A stretch of DNA of 27,489 bases from Chara braunii. Lineage: Eukaryota; Streptophyta; Charophyceae; Charales; Characeae. A program made the translations under genes and the position numbers. Shown one piece after another: positions 1 to 9,913 of the stretch. Positions within the stretch are counted from its first letter, which is position 1, and every line of letters begins with the position of its first letter. The notes under the pieces are model-generated. The model had not been told where the DNA came from. It saw nothing but the letters and a program-made list of their open reading frames with translations, and made no database searches. Where the stretch lies: positions 655,765-683,253 of the forward strand of contig BFEA01000329.1 of assembly GCA_003427395.1 (NCBI GenBank), in the 5' to 3' direction.

Positions 1-137
1 AAAGAAATAATAATACTGTGAAACAAAGTGTCATTCTGGTTTGTCTGTCTCTTTGCCTGTCTTTCCTTTCATTTTTCTTTTCTTTGCTCATCTTATTTCT
101 TCTTCTACTTCACATGCTCATGCTCTTAGTCAATAGT

Positions 138-143
138 TCTGTG

Positions 144-193
<50 letters not shown>

Positions 194-196
194 AGA
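138..196. repeat. (AT)n microsatellite inside a 7-bp inverted repeat
   Basis: An uninterrupted AT dinucleotide run covers 147-190. It is flanked by TCTGTGA (138-144) and TCACAGA (190-196), which are reverse complements, so the whole tract can fold into one long hairpin or cruciform. Upstream (20-130) is a pyrimidine-rich stretch with no gene signal. Confidence 0.9.
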
Positions 197-248
197 CTAG
201 TTAGCAGAAAGAATAGAGAGAGACCTCAGAGAGGGACAAAGAGAGAAG

Positions 249-413
249 ATGCAGGAGGAAAAGAAGCAGATGAAGGAGGAGCTTGAGGCAAAGGACCAAG
301 ATGGATGGGAAAATCGGGGTGATGGAGGAGGCCTAAAGAAGGAGGCATCCGACTCGAAACAGGCTTTGAAAAAGAGCCTTCGACACCTCAGGTTCCTAAG
401 CTGCAGGCGGTGA
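249..413 (+). pseudogene. element A: charged N-terminal gag remnant
   Basis: A 54-codon ORF starts at ATG 249 and ends with TGA at 411-413. Its first half is rich in Lys, Glu and Gln (MQEEKKQMKEELEAK), giving a short predicted coiled coil as is common at the N-terminus of plant Ty3/gypsy Gag proteins. It lies just upstream of the capsid-like remnant at 524 but in another frame, so I read it as the broken start of the same gag. This is inference from composition and position; no specific domain is recognisable. Confidence 0.4.
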
Positions 414-523
414 TGATCCTGCAGTCAGTGCATCTGGAACGTATTGCAGTGCTGAAGTTTTTCTGTCGAAAAGATCCTTGCACACCTGAGTGATCATGCC
501 AACACAGTGAAGAAGCCTTCCTC

Positions 524-1225
524 ATGTCAAGGGTCACCACCCCAGGGGACCCTGGGACATCTACTGAGGCGAATGGCAAGCTGCAACCACAGCCCAAACT
601 AGATCAGTCGTGGCAGTCGAAGGTTAAAGGAATGATGACATGGACCGGTGGCTGCAAGAGATTTCCTGCCGTTGATCAAGACAAATATAAGATTTACTTT
701 GTCTTTGCCTACCTTGCCAATGAGTCACATTATGAGTGGGTTGATTCCAGGGTGATGCCATAGGGAGGTGGAGATCAGATAGGATTTGCAAAGAAGATCT
801 GTTGGCTGGATTTCGCTCAAGAACCAGAGGAATGCTGTATGAATGTGACCGTACAAGACAGTGTTCTGAAGACTGTTGAGTTGGAAAGCCAAAGTGTGAA
901 TGATCTGGTCAGGGAGTCTGACCACGTCTTGCAGGCTCAGGGGCTCCGCCTCCGGGAGGAGCTAGTGATGTTCGCCTTCATGAGTGCTCTTCACACAACG
1001 CTGGCAAGCCGTTTGGGGGCCCTGAAGCTTGATTAAGTGCCGCAGTCTGCTGCAGGCCACAGGCGACCAAGCGCCATGGAGACGGCTTCAGCCTGGCGAG
1101 CAGAGTATCCGGGGGACAAGGATATGCTGCAGACGTACAAGAGCCAGCACCATTATCGTCACAGGATGACTGCAGCACAGGACATGATGACTGCAGCACT
1201 GCAGCACAGGACATGCGAGGGGTGA
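524..1225 (+). pseudogene. element A: gag capsid-like remnant
   Basis: One reading frame from 524 to 1225 looks like a decayed Ty3/gypsy Gag (structural capsid protein of the retrotransposon particle). It is broken by in-frame stops at 761-763 (TAG) and 1034-1036 (TAA). The segment around 640-760, encoding a KYKIYFVFAYLANESHYEWV stretch, resembles the Gag helix that precedes the conserved aromatic residues. The segment 839-1036 has the SVNDLVRESDHVLQAQG...ALHTTLASRLG pattern typical of the Gag C-terminal helices. A zinc knuckle follows in another frame at about 1480. No start codon can be chosen with confidence. The gag identity is inferred from pattern and context. Confidence 0.55.
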
Positions 1226-1349
1226 CGATCCTTCTAACGAGACAGACAAGCAAGTGAGGCCTTAACCACTGGGAGACCACCCTTGCTGCAATCCAACAGT
1301 CAGAGGGCCCTGCCCGCCACTGGAGGGCCACCGCAGCAAAGAAGGAAGA

Positions 1350-1776
1350 TTGTGCACGTGCAAAGTAGACATGGACAAATACAAGGACATAATCACAGCA
1401 AAATCCCCTGAGCAAAGCGCACCATGGGATGGGCTGGGACTCACCAAAAACATGTGGCTCACACTCATTGAGAGAGGCAAGTGTGTTACGTGTGGTCATT
1501 ACGGGCACACTGAGTGCTTCTGCCAGGTGCAAAATGTGTTAAATCTATACAGCCAGTGCATGGTGCAGTCACACATGGGGAGGACAGTACTGCACACCGC
1601 AGGGTGCCATGTAATCCCACTCCCCAACCTCAGTTCGATAGACTGCCTGCTCCATGGACAGCAGCACAATGACTACGCCAACAACAACGATAATGATGGA
1701 GAGAAGCGTGGTGGTCGACACCACATATCTGCCCACTGCCTGACGGAACTGCATCGCGTAGACGGTCGGACAGGAT
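1350..1776 (+). pseudogene. element A: nucleocapsid remnant with CCHC zinc knuckle
   Basis: This frame encodes GKCVTCGHYGHTECFCQ at about 1480-1530, a canonical CX2CX4HX4C zinc knuckle, the nucleic-acid binding motif of the nucleocapsid part of retrotransposon Gag. The frame is +1 relative to the capsid-like remnant upstream, so a frameshift lies between 1225 and 1350. The ORF runs a few codons into element B; the part that belongs to A ends at the B insertion point (1776). Downstream of B, A resumes with a protease-like segment near 15050, as expected after nucleocapsid in a Ty3/gypsy element. Further identity of the flanking residues is not recognisable. Confidence 0.6.
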
Positions 1777-3039
1777 TGCAATGACTTCCTGGTTCCTGGT
1801 CGCCTGTAGCCTCTCTCTTGTCGAGGCTGTACCAACTGTAGGTCAGATTCGTAATTTTGTTTGGCTGAGGGCTAACCGAGAGACATGCCTGTATGGAAAT
1901 CCAGTAGGGACATATCTGCAATTTGTGAAAATATAGGCCCGTACTAACTGGAATTCCTACAGCTACCATAACGGCGAATAGCAGGCCTGGGCTATCCCTA
2001 GGACAGACAGGCCCTAAGGGCCTAAGCTGATAGACGGTCCTATAGCCTATAGCCGGGTAGGGAGAGGCCCTAGAGGCCGAAACAGAAAACGGTACCGGTC
2101 GGTCAGTCAGTCCGGTCTAGGTCGAGTCTAGGCTAGTTCAGACTATAAATAGGATGGGCACATCGGTTCAGGGCCTTTGGCGGTTGGTACCGAGTACATC
2201 AGTGCTGTGCTACGCGTGAACCGGAAGTGGTGACGGCTCAGCATTGAGGGAGACAGGCATAGCCAGACCTTCGGAGCGCCGGCCATAGCTGGGACCTGCG
2301 CTGTACTCTGTCAGCACGCGGGGCCGCACAGAGGTCTGGGCTATTCGAGGTCTGCTGGAGGCGAGAGAAGTTGGTGCCCTGCTGGACCCTCCTCCAGAGT
2401 AGGGTTACAGGGTTGTAGCGCTGCAGCCATAGCTGCAGCTTCTTCCTCAGAGGTAATCTTGTCAGGAGTGGTGGCGCTGCTGCAGATTTCCACCCGGGAA
2501 GTCTTCGGACACTTCGTCATCATCAGATACTGTGGCACTGGTCTTCTTCTTCATCCTTTGAGTGGCGCTTCGCCTCAGAGGCCTGTTTCAGGGTGGCACT
2601 TCTCTCGGGAGGCTGTATATGGGTGGCGGTTGATGTTTCAGGGACTCATGGGTGGTGATAGCGGTTCATCAGGGTTGGGGATTGAAGCGCTGCTCATTTC
2701 TGAGCAGCGCACCGTAGTACTGGGGTTATTCTGACAATTCAAGACTCCGAGTTTAATGAACAGTGTTGATATGTGTCCAGACTATCATCGTTTCATTGTT
2801 TCCTGGATGTGATCTACTCGGCTTTCCATTATGACTGGTTGAGAGGATTGAGTGGAGTGAATTGCACTTTCAGTGTACCTTGTCATATCGCATGGTCAAG
2901 TCTTCCGCTGTGTTTATCTCTCCCTGTGTGGTGTGATACTCATATCCTCTCCCCTTCCTTCTATGTATGTATGGGCATACTTGGAAGTCTATGTGAGCGA
3001 ATGTTGGTCTTCAGACAACAGACAACCAGAATCATAACA
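1777..3039 (+). repeat. element B 5' LTR
   Basis: The repeat begins TGCAATGACTT and ends CATAACA. It matches 11386-11543 over its first 158 bp without gaps, and 13909-14968 over 1972-3038. Bases 1935-1971 have no visible partner because that part of the 3' LTR falls in the N gap. It contains a TATA-like box (2144-2152) and is followed 2 bp later by a PBS. It carries no protein-coding signal; short ORFs inside it are not conserved as genes. Confidence 0.9.
2144..2152 (+). promoter_or_regulatory. TATA box of element B 5' LTR
   Basis: TATAAATAG matches the TATA consensus and lies about 370 bp into the LTR, where the U3/R boundary would be expected shortly downstream. The corresponding site in the 3' LTR (14080-14088) reads TATAGATAG, so only the 5' copy keeps the stronger box. 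Confidence 0.5.
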
Positions 3040-3041
3040 GT

Positions 3042-3053
3042 TGGTATCGCAGC
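3042..3053 (+). promoter_or_regulatory. primer-binding site (initiator tRNA-Met type) of element B
   Basis: TGGTATCGCAGC starts 2 bp after the 5' LTR end. It matches the usual plant PBS TGGTATCAGAGC, complementary to the 3' end of initiator tRNA-Met, at 10 of 12 positions. It fixes the strand and the LTR boundary of element B. Confidence 0.75.
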
Positions 3054-3054
3054 G

Positions 3055-4544
3055 ATTGGATCCAGACTTTGGAGCGATTGATGAGTTGGAGCAACCATCA
3101 TCATCTGACGAGATACTGGAGTTGAGTTTTTTCAGGGTTGTTGCCAGTAAGGGTGGTGGTAGTGAGTGTGTGGCGAGAAGAATTGGAAAGAGGGTGATAC
3201 ACTCCTGCTTAGGGTTATGCAGGGGTGAGTGGCGATTGGTGCTCACAGGCCTGGAAGGCTCCGAGGAGGCTATTTTTAGCCTGGCAACTCATCTGGATAC
3301 TGGCAATTGGTGAGGAAGTGATCCCAAGGTGCTACGATTTTGGAATTGGGTTAAGGATCCCCAACTCCCAAGCAGCGCAGTACATGGTGATGTGGCGTTG
3401 CACTGGGTTAGTCAGTTATCAGCACCTGGGAGTTCAAATTCGGTGAATCTGTCAGTTGAGGGTGAAGCGCCTTAGGGTAGGCTGCTGGATGACCAAGTTT
3501 CGGGAGGTTTGGTATGTGGGAACACTGGGAATCATCAGGAGATGAAATTGGCGAGATGGGGTTGAGCGGACAGCCATAGCCAGGTTTACACTCATCTTCT
3601 TCAGAGAGATCCCTGAAGTAAGTGTGTTCCTTACTCTACTCTGTGTGGCGATTCTGGGTCTATTTTTAGAATAGCGAACTATGGTCTGTCAGTGGGTTGA
3701 CAGTTGAAAATCGAAATGCATACTATGGGACAGCCAAATCCGATTTCCCCTACCTCTCATCTTTGACTTCTACTAACCCTGTTTGACCTCCTTTCTGACT
3801 CAAATTTCATCTGTGACTGCTTTACATCATTGTGATTCATACTATGCAGTGAATTGACGTGTTCACGGTCCTGTTGTCAGTGATAATGCAAAATTGAATT
3901 TTGCGCTGCCATAGCTGAAGCTTGGCTAGATTAGGGTTAGTCATAACTTCAATTTTGTCCGTCAGAATTCAATTTTGTCAGTCTCTGGTAAATCGCAATT
4001 TAGTATACAGTCAGCATCTGAAATCGCACGGTGTAATTTGAAGTTTTGAGTTAGTTACAATGTTTGCTGTAATTTGCCATACTCAGGGTATGACATATAG
4101 GGTCAATCACTGATGAAGTCGGTAGGGTAAGTCTAAAAATAGGATACCCTAAAATCGTTGCACCTTGGTCATTAGTGGACACCTGCTTATCCCTAATTAG
4201 TCACTCTGTCTAATTACTAATCAAGACTAACCAGTCTAGGACTGCATCCTGAAGGGTATTGACCTAGGGTTTGCAATTATTGCATGCAATTGTGGTGTCA
4301 GGGCAGTGATGGGAAAATTGTGAAATGGATTTTTGTCGAGTGTACTCTAAACTGACCCTGACCCTCAAGTTGTCTGCAGAGACTGAGCACTCACTTGCTC
4401 AGACTAACCAACTTCCTCTCTTCAGGCAGGTGATAGCAATTGAGTGAATACTGAAGAGAAAACTCTGGTTACAATTCCTATTATCTCTTGTTTGTCTTCT
4501 GTTCATTGTTTTTATTTTATTTATTTGAATTGTGGGTATTTAAA
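3055..4544 (+). other. element B untranslated leader
   Basis: About 1.5 kb lies between the PBS and the gag ATG with no conserved ORF. It holds a plausible intron: donor GTAAGTGTG at 3618, a CTAAC branch-like motif near 4403, and a pyrimidine-rich acceptor ending AG at 4424-4425. The phrase CTCTGGTTACAA occurs both at about 4462 and, inside gag, at about 4637, suggesting a small duplication. Nothing else is recognised. Confidence 0.6.
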
Positions 4545-6135
4545 ATGTCCAGTTCAGAGAAGGGAGAAGTTTATGAGGAAAAGCCTCAGATTCTACTTGA
4601 CCCTTTGGAGGCTGAACTGCGTGCTCAGGAAGAGAAACTCTGGTTACAAGCACAGGCAGTTGAGTCCCTAAAGGCTGAGCTAAAAAGGAAAAAAGAGGCT
4701 ACTAAGAAATAGGCCAGGAGAAAATTGTTGATTGCAGATGTGGAGAAGACTAGGACGAGTGGAAGTTCCAGTCAGTACAACAAGGACATTGCTGAATTCA
4801 TCCTTTTGCAGGATGATATTCACCGTTCTTATTTCACTAAATGGGACGAGAGGATTACCAGTCTGGAGAGTAGCCACTCAGCTTTTTCCAAAAAAGTTGG
4901 ATGACATCTCTTCCAAATTGGATCTGATCTTTACACACTTAAAGATCCCTACCACTCTGACAGTTCCCCCCTCTCCTAGACCTTCTCATGGGAAACCTTC
5001 ATCTTTCCTTTTTAGCTCAGCCCTTAGGGACTCAACTGCATGCACCCCCACAATCCAAACGTACATCTCCTCCCTCTACACCCAAGTCAACAACCGGCTC
5101 ACATCCCTCAGCTCCTTTTGACATGCAGCGGCCCAAGCTGACTCCTCCACCTATGTTCTCTGGTGAGGACCCTAAGGTGGATGCTGCAGATTGGGTAACT
5201 GCACAACGAACCTACCTGAGTGGGTTCAAGTGTGAAGAGGATGTGAAGGTGAGTGTCATCCTTGCTCGCCTAGAGAGGACTGCACAGAAATGGTGCACCT
5301 CTACCTCTGGCAAGCAAGGTATGGAAATGTCTGATTGGGCGCAGAGGCTGGGGGTGGCTGGTTTTTTGCAGGCACTGCAAGACCGGTTTGCAGACAAGGA
5401 GCAGACCAAGAAGGCAGGACCCCGAATTCTGCGCCTGGGCCAAAATAAATTTGATGGTTCCTTGTCCAAACTTTTTCTACTTTTGAGAGTCTGACATCGA
5501 CTCCAGGCTTAGAGGTGAGTGAGCAGGATCTGCTTATTCATTTCTTGTGTGCAGCGCCTGAGCAATACCAGCTTACATTGTTCTCTCAGGGCCACAAGGA
5601 CTCCTTTGGCAGAGCAGCCCTGGACATGGAGTCCAAACTCTATGTCTAGGAAGCACCTTCTGAAGGAAGGAAGGGACCCTCCTCAGAGGGGGGAAGAAGG
5701 AGGAAGGGTGCCCTATTTGCTGTTGCAGCTTCTAGTTCAGATAGTGATGCAGCATCCCAGGGTGGGACTCCTCCACCTGGGACTGCCTCATCATCTGCTG
5801 CAGATTCTGCTGTTCTTGCCCTGGCGGATGCTTTGATGGGTCTGGCAAAGGGCAAGGCCCCAACCCAGAAAGCACCAACCAGCAGCAAGGGGAAAGGTAA
5901 GGGACGTGCCTCTTCCCCTGGAGCCCAGAGAGTGCCTTTACCACGTGACGTCAGACGGCCAGCTGACCCCCTTGATCCTTCCACCTTCCCCTGGCATGCA
6001 CTCAGGATCCAGGAGGGGGTTTGGAGGAAGAGAAAGGACAAGGGTGTTTGCCTGAGGTGCGAGGGGGACCACTTCTTGAAAGATTGTCCCAGCATACCTC
6101 GCAGGTCCACAGGCGGCTTTAGTTCAAAAAACTAG
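4545..6135 (+). pseudogene. element B gag (capsid and nucleocapsid), broken
   Basis: The start is ATG 4545 (MSSSEKGEVYEEK...), chosen because acidic coding sequence begins there. An in-frame TAG follows at 4710-4712, then frameshifts near the A run at 4890 and the C run at 5045. The capsid-like Retrotrans_gag region spans about 5130-5480 (PPPMFSGEDPKVDAADWV, then ARLERTAQKWC and FLQALQDRFADKEQ) and continues in another frame from 5491. After a TAG at 5647-5649 a Ser/Ala/Lys-rich linker leads to the zinc knuckle CLRCEGDHFLKDC at about 6048-6090. This has CX2CX3HX4C spacing, a variant seen in plant Ty3/gypsy elements. The frame stops at 6133-6135. Gag would form the particle shell and bind RNA. 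At least five lesions make it non-functional. Confidence 0.85.
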
Positions 6136-6146
6136 AGCAGAGAGAG

Positions 6147-6340
6147 GTGGAAGCAGCAGCTCCTTCCACTAGTGCTGATTCACTTTCTGATGAAGGTGAA
6201 TCTTCACATTCTCTCGCTGGTTTTTCCCTTGGAGTTGCATCTACAGGTTCCTTTACTTTTGAGGACTCTATGTTGGATGAGACGTGGGAGGAGGAGGATT
6301 CTCAGTGCCTTGCTGATCTTTTCTTGTCCTTGCAGGAAGA
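6147..6340 (+). pseudogene. element B acidic linker between gag and protease
   Basis: This frame encodes a Ser/Asp/Glu-rich, low-complexity stretch (TWEEEDSQCLADLFLSLQEE and similar) lying between the zinc knuckle and the protease. Such linkers are common in chromovirus polyproteins. It overlaps no domain I recognise. The protease continues in a different frame after about 6340, so a frameshift sits at the boundary. Confidence 0.45.
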
Positions 6341-6722
6341 AAAAAGCATGGGTCAAAACTCATCCTACTTCGACCCTCTATCCTGGGAGCCAAGATCAAA
6401 GGGCTCTTGGACTGTGGGGCTACTTGCAACTTCATGTCTCCCAAGGCAGTTAGCAAGCTGCACTTGGATCAGAGACTTGTGAAATTGCGACAGCCCATAG
6501 AGGTTCGCATTGGAGATTCTTCCACAATTAGGATCACTACTGTTGTCAAAGGCCTACCCTTGACCTTTGATAAGCAGGGAGAAATCAGGCATCGCCTGAA
6601 TTTCTATGCAGACTATGCGTTTCCGAATGTCCTTTTTCACCTTGTGTTCTCTATGCAGTGGCTTGGAGCCACCAATCCTAGGATTGACTGGCGGATCCCT
6701 AGGGTTGAGCTACCTAACCGGC
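6336..6722 (+). pseudogene. element B pol: retropepsin-like aspartic protease, cut by a DNA transposon
   Basis: The frame encodes ILGAKIKGLLDCGATCNFMS; DCGAT at 6410-6424 is the retropepsin D-[ST/C]-G-A-[TS] active-site motif. Downstream, LHLDQRLVKLRQPIEVRIGD and FPNVLFHLVFSMQWLGATNP match the flap and C-terminal GMdWL-like region of Ty3/gypsy proteases (here SMQWLG). The protease would process the Gag-Pol polyprotein. Coding is interrupted at 6722 by the DNA transposon and resumes in the same frame at 8381, where the linker to RT begins. The catalytic Asp is intact, but the protein is separated from gag by a frameshift and truncated by the insertion. Confidence 0.85.
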
Positions 6723-6883
6723 TGTGTCTTTTTAACGGGGAACAGGGGAATTAAACTTCCGTTGAATCCCGTTGAATTTCAAAAAATCACGTTGAATTCC
6801 CGTTAAACGCGAAAATGGGCCACTCCCACACTTTTCGAAAAAACGGAATTGATGCGCGGGGTCCGGAACACGTGGCTCTAGGC

Positions 6884-6913
6884 CAAAAAAAAAAAAAAAA
6901 AAAAAAAAAAAAA
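6884..6913 (+). repeat. poly(A) tract inside the DNA transposon
   Basis: A run of roughly 28-30 A lies within the transposon interior. It could be a microsatellite or the scar of an older retroposed fragment; no target duplication is evident around it. Confidence 0.85.
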
Positions 6914-7708
6914 CATTCCCCCAACCCCTGAAGCACCTCTTATACCACCGAATTAGACCAACATCGACCGGTCTGCCACCCGCCACTCACCAACCCCCCG
7001 ACACAAGTCCCCAAACCTACCCGGAAGCCCTCTAAGCCATCTGCCCCCACATCCCCCAACCTCCAAGGCCCCAGTTATGTGTGTGCAGGGGTGAGGTCCC
7101 ATTAGCAGTCGGATAGGAGTGTGGCCGATCCAGTGTGACACTGAGTGGCAGCAGCCTAACAGGTTCATGACAAATTTTTGGGCTGAGAAAATAGAAGAAA
7201 GGCAAAGGCAAAAAAAAAAAACAGACCAGAATCAGGGCAGAGTGCTTCCCAGCCATCAGATCACAAATGATCTGACGGTGGTGGTTGCAACAATAGTGAA
7301 CAAAGTAACTGCCACATTTTTTGGAATAAACTTGACTTTTGTCAGCACTGATCCTGACACCCTCCATATACTCCGTGTTTGAAGGAGGGCTCCACCCAAT
7401 GAGATAATTGCATAACAGCAAGTAAAATACTGAAAATCTTCTATCCAGTGGGCCTAAGGCTGACCCCACCCTCGTTTGGGGTTGGCCACACCCCCAACCG
7501 ATTGAAAAGATTCTAGCGGGAAGCTTTCTTTGCACGGGCATGCCCAGTGTTAAGGAGAGGAGGGGAACGAAGATCTCCTTACTTTTTCGAGTAATACAAG
7601 TAAAGTACTGACCGTGGGATCACTAGTACTGCAGGACAGGATTTGGGTCACTCAACTGCCCCACAAACTCGTTCTATCCTATCCCATTGCTAGTGGGATC
7701 TTGCCCCC

Positions 7709-7915
7709 GGTGTGTTGTGTGTGTGCGCATGTGTGTATGTGTGTACCTGCATGTGAGAGTGTGTCTGTGCATGAATATGTATGTATGCGCACGTGTATGT
7801 GTATGTGTGTTTGTAAGTGTGTGTGTGTGTGTGCACATGATTGTTGGCATGTGTGCGTGTGTGTGTTTATGTGTGTTTTTGTGTGTTGTGTATCTCTGTG
7901 TGTGCGTGCGTGTCT
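7709..7915 (+). repeat. degenerate (GT)n microsatellite
   Basis: About 200 bp of imperfect GT repeats with CA, AT and GC interruptions lie in the DNA transposon interior. Poly(T) and poly(A) runs follow up to about 8190. Cys/Val-rich ORFs over it are low-complexity translations, not genes. Confidence 0.85.
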
Positions 7916-8380
7916 GTTTTTCCTTTTTTTATTTGCTTTCATGTTCTGTTTTTTTTTTTTTTTTACATGAAGTTAAAAAAAAAATAAAAAAATAGTGTTG
8001 TACATCTTTGAAATGTCTATAACCCTATATTTTTAGCTTGTTTTTCTGTTTGTTTTTTTTTAGCCCTAAAATATCTCTGTGTAACCAAAAAAAACAAAAC
8101 TCATTTCATCTTTTTTTTTTCATTGTCTTTATGTTTTTGATTTTTTTAAAATATAGTAAAAGCACAAAAAATAAAAATAAAAATATGAGGGTGTAGAGCT
8201 AAAAAAGATCTACAACCCTATATATAGCCTGCGAAAAAAATCATCACGGGTCCCATTGTAACCCGTCTAACGGGCTTTTCAACGGGGATTCAACGCGGAT
8301 TCAACGCGGATTCAACGCGCGTTGAATCTTTCAACGGGGAACCCGCGTTGAAACGATTTTCGGACACACAACTGACCGGC

Positions 8381-9400
8381 ATGGGGTCTATCGCCCTTGT
8401 TTGCTCGCAGATGAGTACCATCCGGCCAGCAACTCTTATTGCATGAGTGCTCGCTGGTTTATGCGACTTTCTCGCCAGACTGATCACACTCGTCTGTTCG
8501 TGGCTTACGCCAAACAGACTGATATGGAGACTGCTCCCTGTCCCTCTCAGATTCAGCAGGTTGTTGAACGATTCTCAGATCTTATGAAAGAGCCTACTGG
8601 ACTTGTCCATAGGCAGACCAAACATAAAATTGAGATCCTACCTGGTTCGGTCCCTCCCAAGGGTCAAGTCTACATGATGTCACCTACTGAACTCGATGAG
8701 CTCAGGAAACCGTTGGAGACCCTGACCAGCAAGGGCTGGATCAGGCCCAACACATCTGAGTTTGGGGCACCAGTCCTCTTTGTTCCAAAGGGGAATGGTG
8801 AGTTCAGGATGTGCGTGGACTATAGAGGTCTCAACAAAATCACGAGGAAGTCTANAGAGCCTCTTCCTCGCATNGATGATATGTTGGACATGGTGCAAGG
8901 GTGTACCATTTTTAGCAAGATCGACCTCAAATCTGGGTATCACCAGATTGAGATGGTTGAAGGCGCTGTCCACAAGACAGCGTTCAAGACCAGGTATGAC
9001 ACTTGCCCTTCGGTCTCTGCAATGCCTCGGGCACATTCTAGACAAAGATGCATCGCATACTCAGGCCTTACCTGGACAAGTTTGTAGTTGTCTGCTTGGA
9101 TGATATCCTAGTATTCAGTCACTCTGTCCACGAGCATGTGCAGCATCTGGCTCTGGTCCTCCAGGCCTTATGTGATAACCAGTATAAGATTAACAAGGAA
9201 AAATCCTCTTTTGGAGTTCCCTCTGTGATCTATCTGGGACATGTCATTTCTGGAGAGGGGTTGGTTCCTAAGGCAACGAAAGTTGCTGCTGCTCAGGACT
9301 CACCGAAGCCTGTTAACATTCGTGATGTTCGTTCTTTCTTGGGTCTTGCATCCTATTATAAGTTCATCAATAACTTCTCCTCCATTGCAGCACCCCTGAC
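8381..9400 (+). pseudogene. element B pol: reverse transcriptase, broken
   Basis: RT copies element RNA into DNA. Conserved Ty3/gypsy RT motifs appear in order: HKIEILPGSVPPKGQVYMMS, GWIRPNTSEFGAPVLFVPKG, FRMCVDYRGLNKIT, and [15 protein letters not shown] with the first catalytic Asp. Near 9003 the frame shifts and the stretch before [11 protein letters not shown] is missing a few residues. A TAG sits at 9039-9041, where a Gln codon is usual. The next frame carries the active site as CLDD (9093-9104) instead of YxDD, then YLGHVISGEGL and the thumb-like FLGLASYYKFINNFS. Two codons contain an N (8855, 8874). The deletion, stop and Tyr-to-Cys change make it inactive. Coding joins the protease frame across the DNA transposon. 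Confidence 0.92.
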
Positions 9401-9913
9401 TGACCTCACAAAGAAAGACGCTTCCTTTCTTTGGACATCAAAGTGTCTTGAGGCATTTACACGTCTCAAGGAGGCCTTGATTCGTGCCCCTGTTTTGAAG
9501 TTACCGGACCCTACTTTGCCTTTTGTGCTTACCACCGATGCTAGTCAATATGGTGTAGGGGCGGTACTTCAACAGGATGATGGGAATAGTCTGCAGCCTT
9601 CGACTACATGACCAAGAAGATCAAAACAAAGAAGTTGCAGGACTCTACCTATGAGAAAGAGCTTTATGCTCTTGTGTCATCGCTCAAGCATTAGAAGCAC
9701 TTCCTCCTCGGCAGGCACTTCAAGATCTTCTCAGATTACTCCACCTTGCAGTGGATGAAGTCCCAGGGAGAACTGACTGACAAGCTTGCTCGCTATATCC
9801 AGTTCATTGACATGTTTAACTTTGAACAAAGACACAAGAAGGGCTGCCACGATCGAGTAGTAGACGCCCTTTCTCGTAGGCCTGACACTCTCTTTCTGAT
9901 CTCCTTCACTCAT
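9401..9913 (+). pseudogene. element B pol: RNase H, broken
   Basis: RNase H degrades the RNA of the RNA-DNA hybrid. LPFVLTTDASQYGVGAVLQQ at about 9518-9575 holds the first catalytic Asp (TDAS). A frameshift near 9598 is followed by STYEKELYALVSSLKH. A TAG at 9692-9694 then falls where Trp is normally found before KHFLLG, then FKIFSDYSTLQWM, FNFEQRHKKGCHDRVVDALS and the RRPD that ends the domain. The order is normal for Ty3/gypsy pol; one frameshift and one nonsense codon inactivate it. Confidence 0.88.

Larger units (their letters stand above)
6723..8371. mobile_element. non-autonomous DNA transposon with subterminal repeats
   Basis: A 1.65-kb AT-rich, non-coding segment sits inside the element B pol frame. 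CTAACCGGC (6714-6722) and CTGACCGGC (8372-8380) flank it as a 9-bp target duplication with one mismatch (8 bp also fits). TGTGTC at the left end is mirrored by GACACA at 8363-8368, 3 bp inside the inferred right end. Both ends carry CGTTGAAT subterminal motifs: forward at 6760, 6770 and 6790 on the left, and inverted (ATTCAACG) at 8288, 8299 and 8310 on the right. Removing the segment plus one target copy leaves the pol frame open. No transposase ORF is visible, so it needs a partner in trans. An 8-9 bp duplication suggests hAT- or Mutator-like; the superfamily is not settled. Confidence 0.8.

Noticed and set aside
978-1532. 184-codon minus-strand ORF opposite element A gag
   Set aside because: It lies antisense to the gag and zinc-knuckle remnants and shows no motif; treated as a shadow ORF.
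7440-7510. GGGGTTGG/CCCCAACC stem as an RNA gene or terminator
   Set aside because: Short imperfect pairing inside a non-coding transposon with no supporting context.
7614-7995. Cys/Val-rich ORFs
   Set aside because: They are translations of the GT microsatellite and poly(T) tract.
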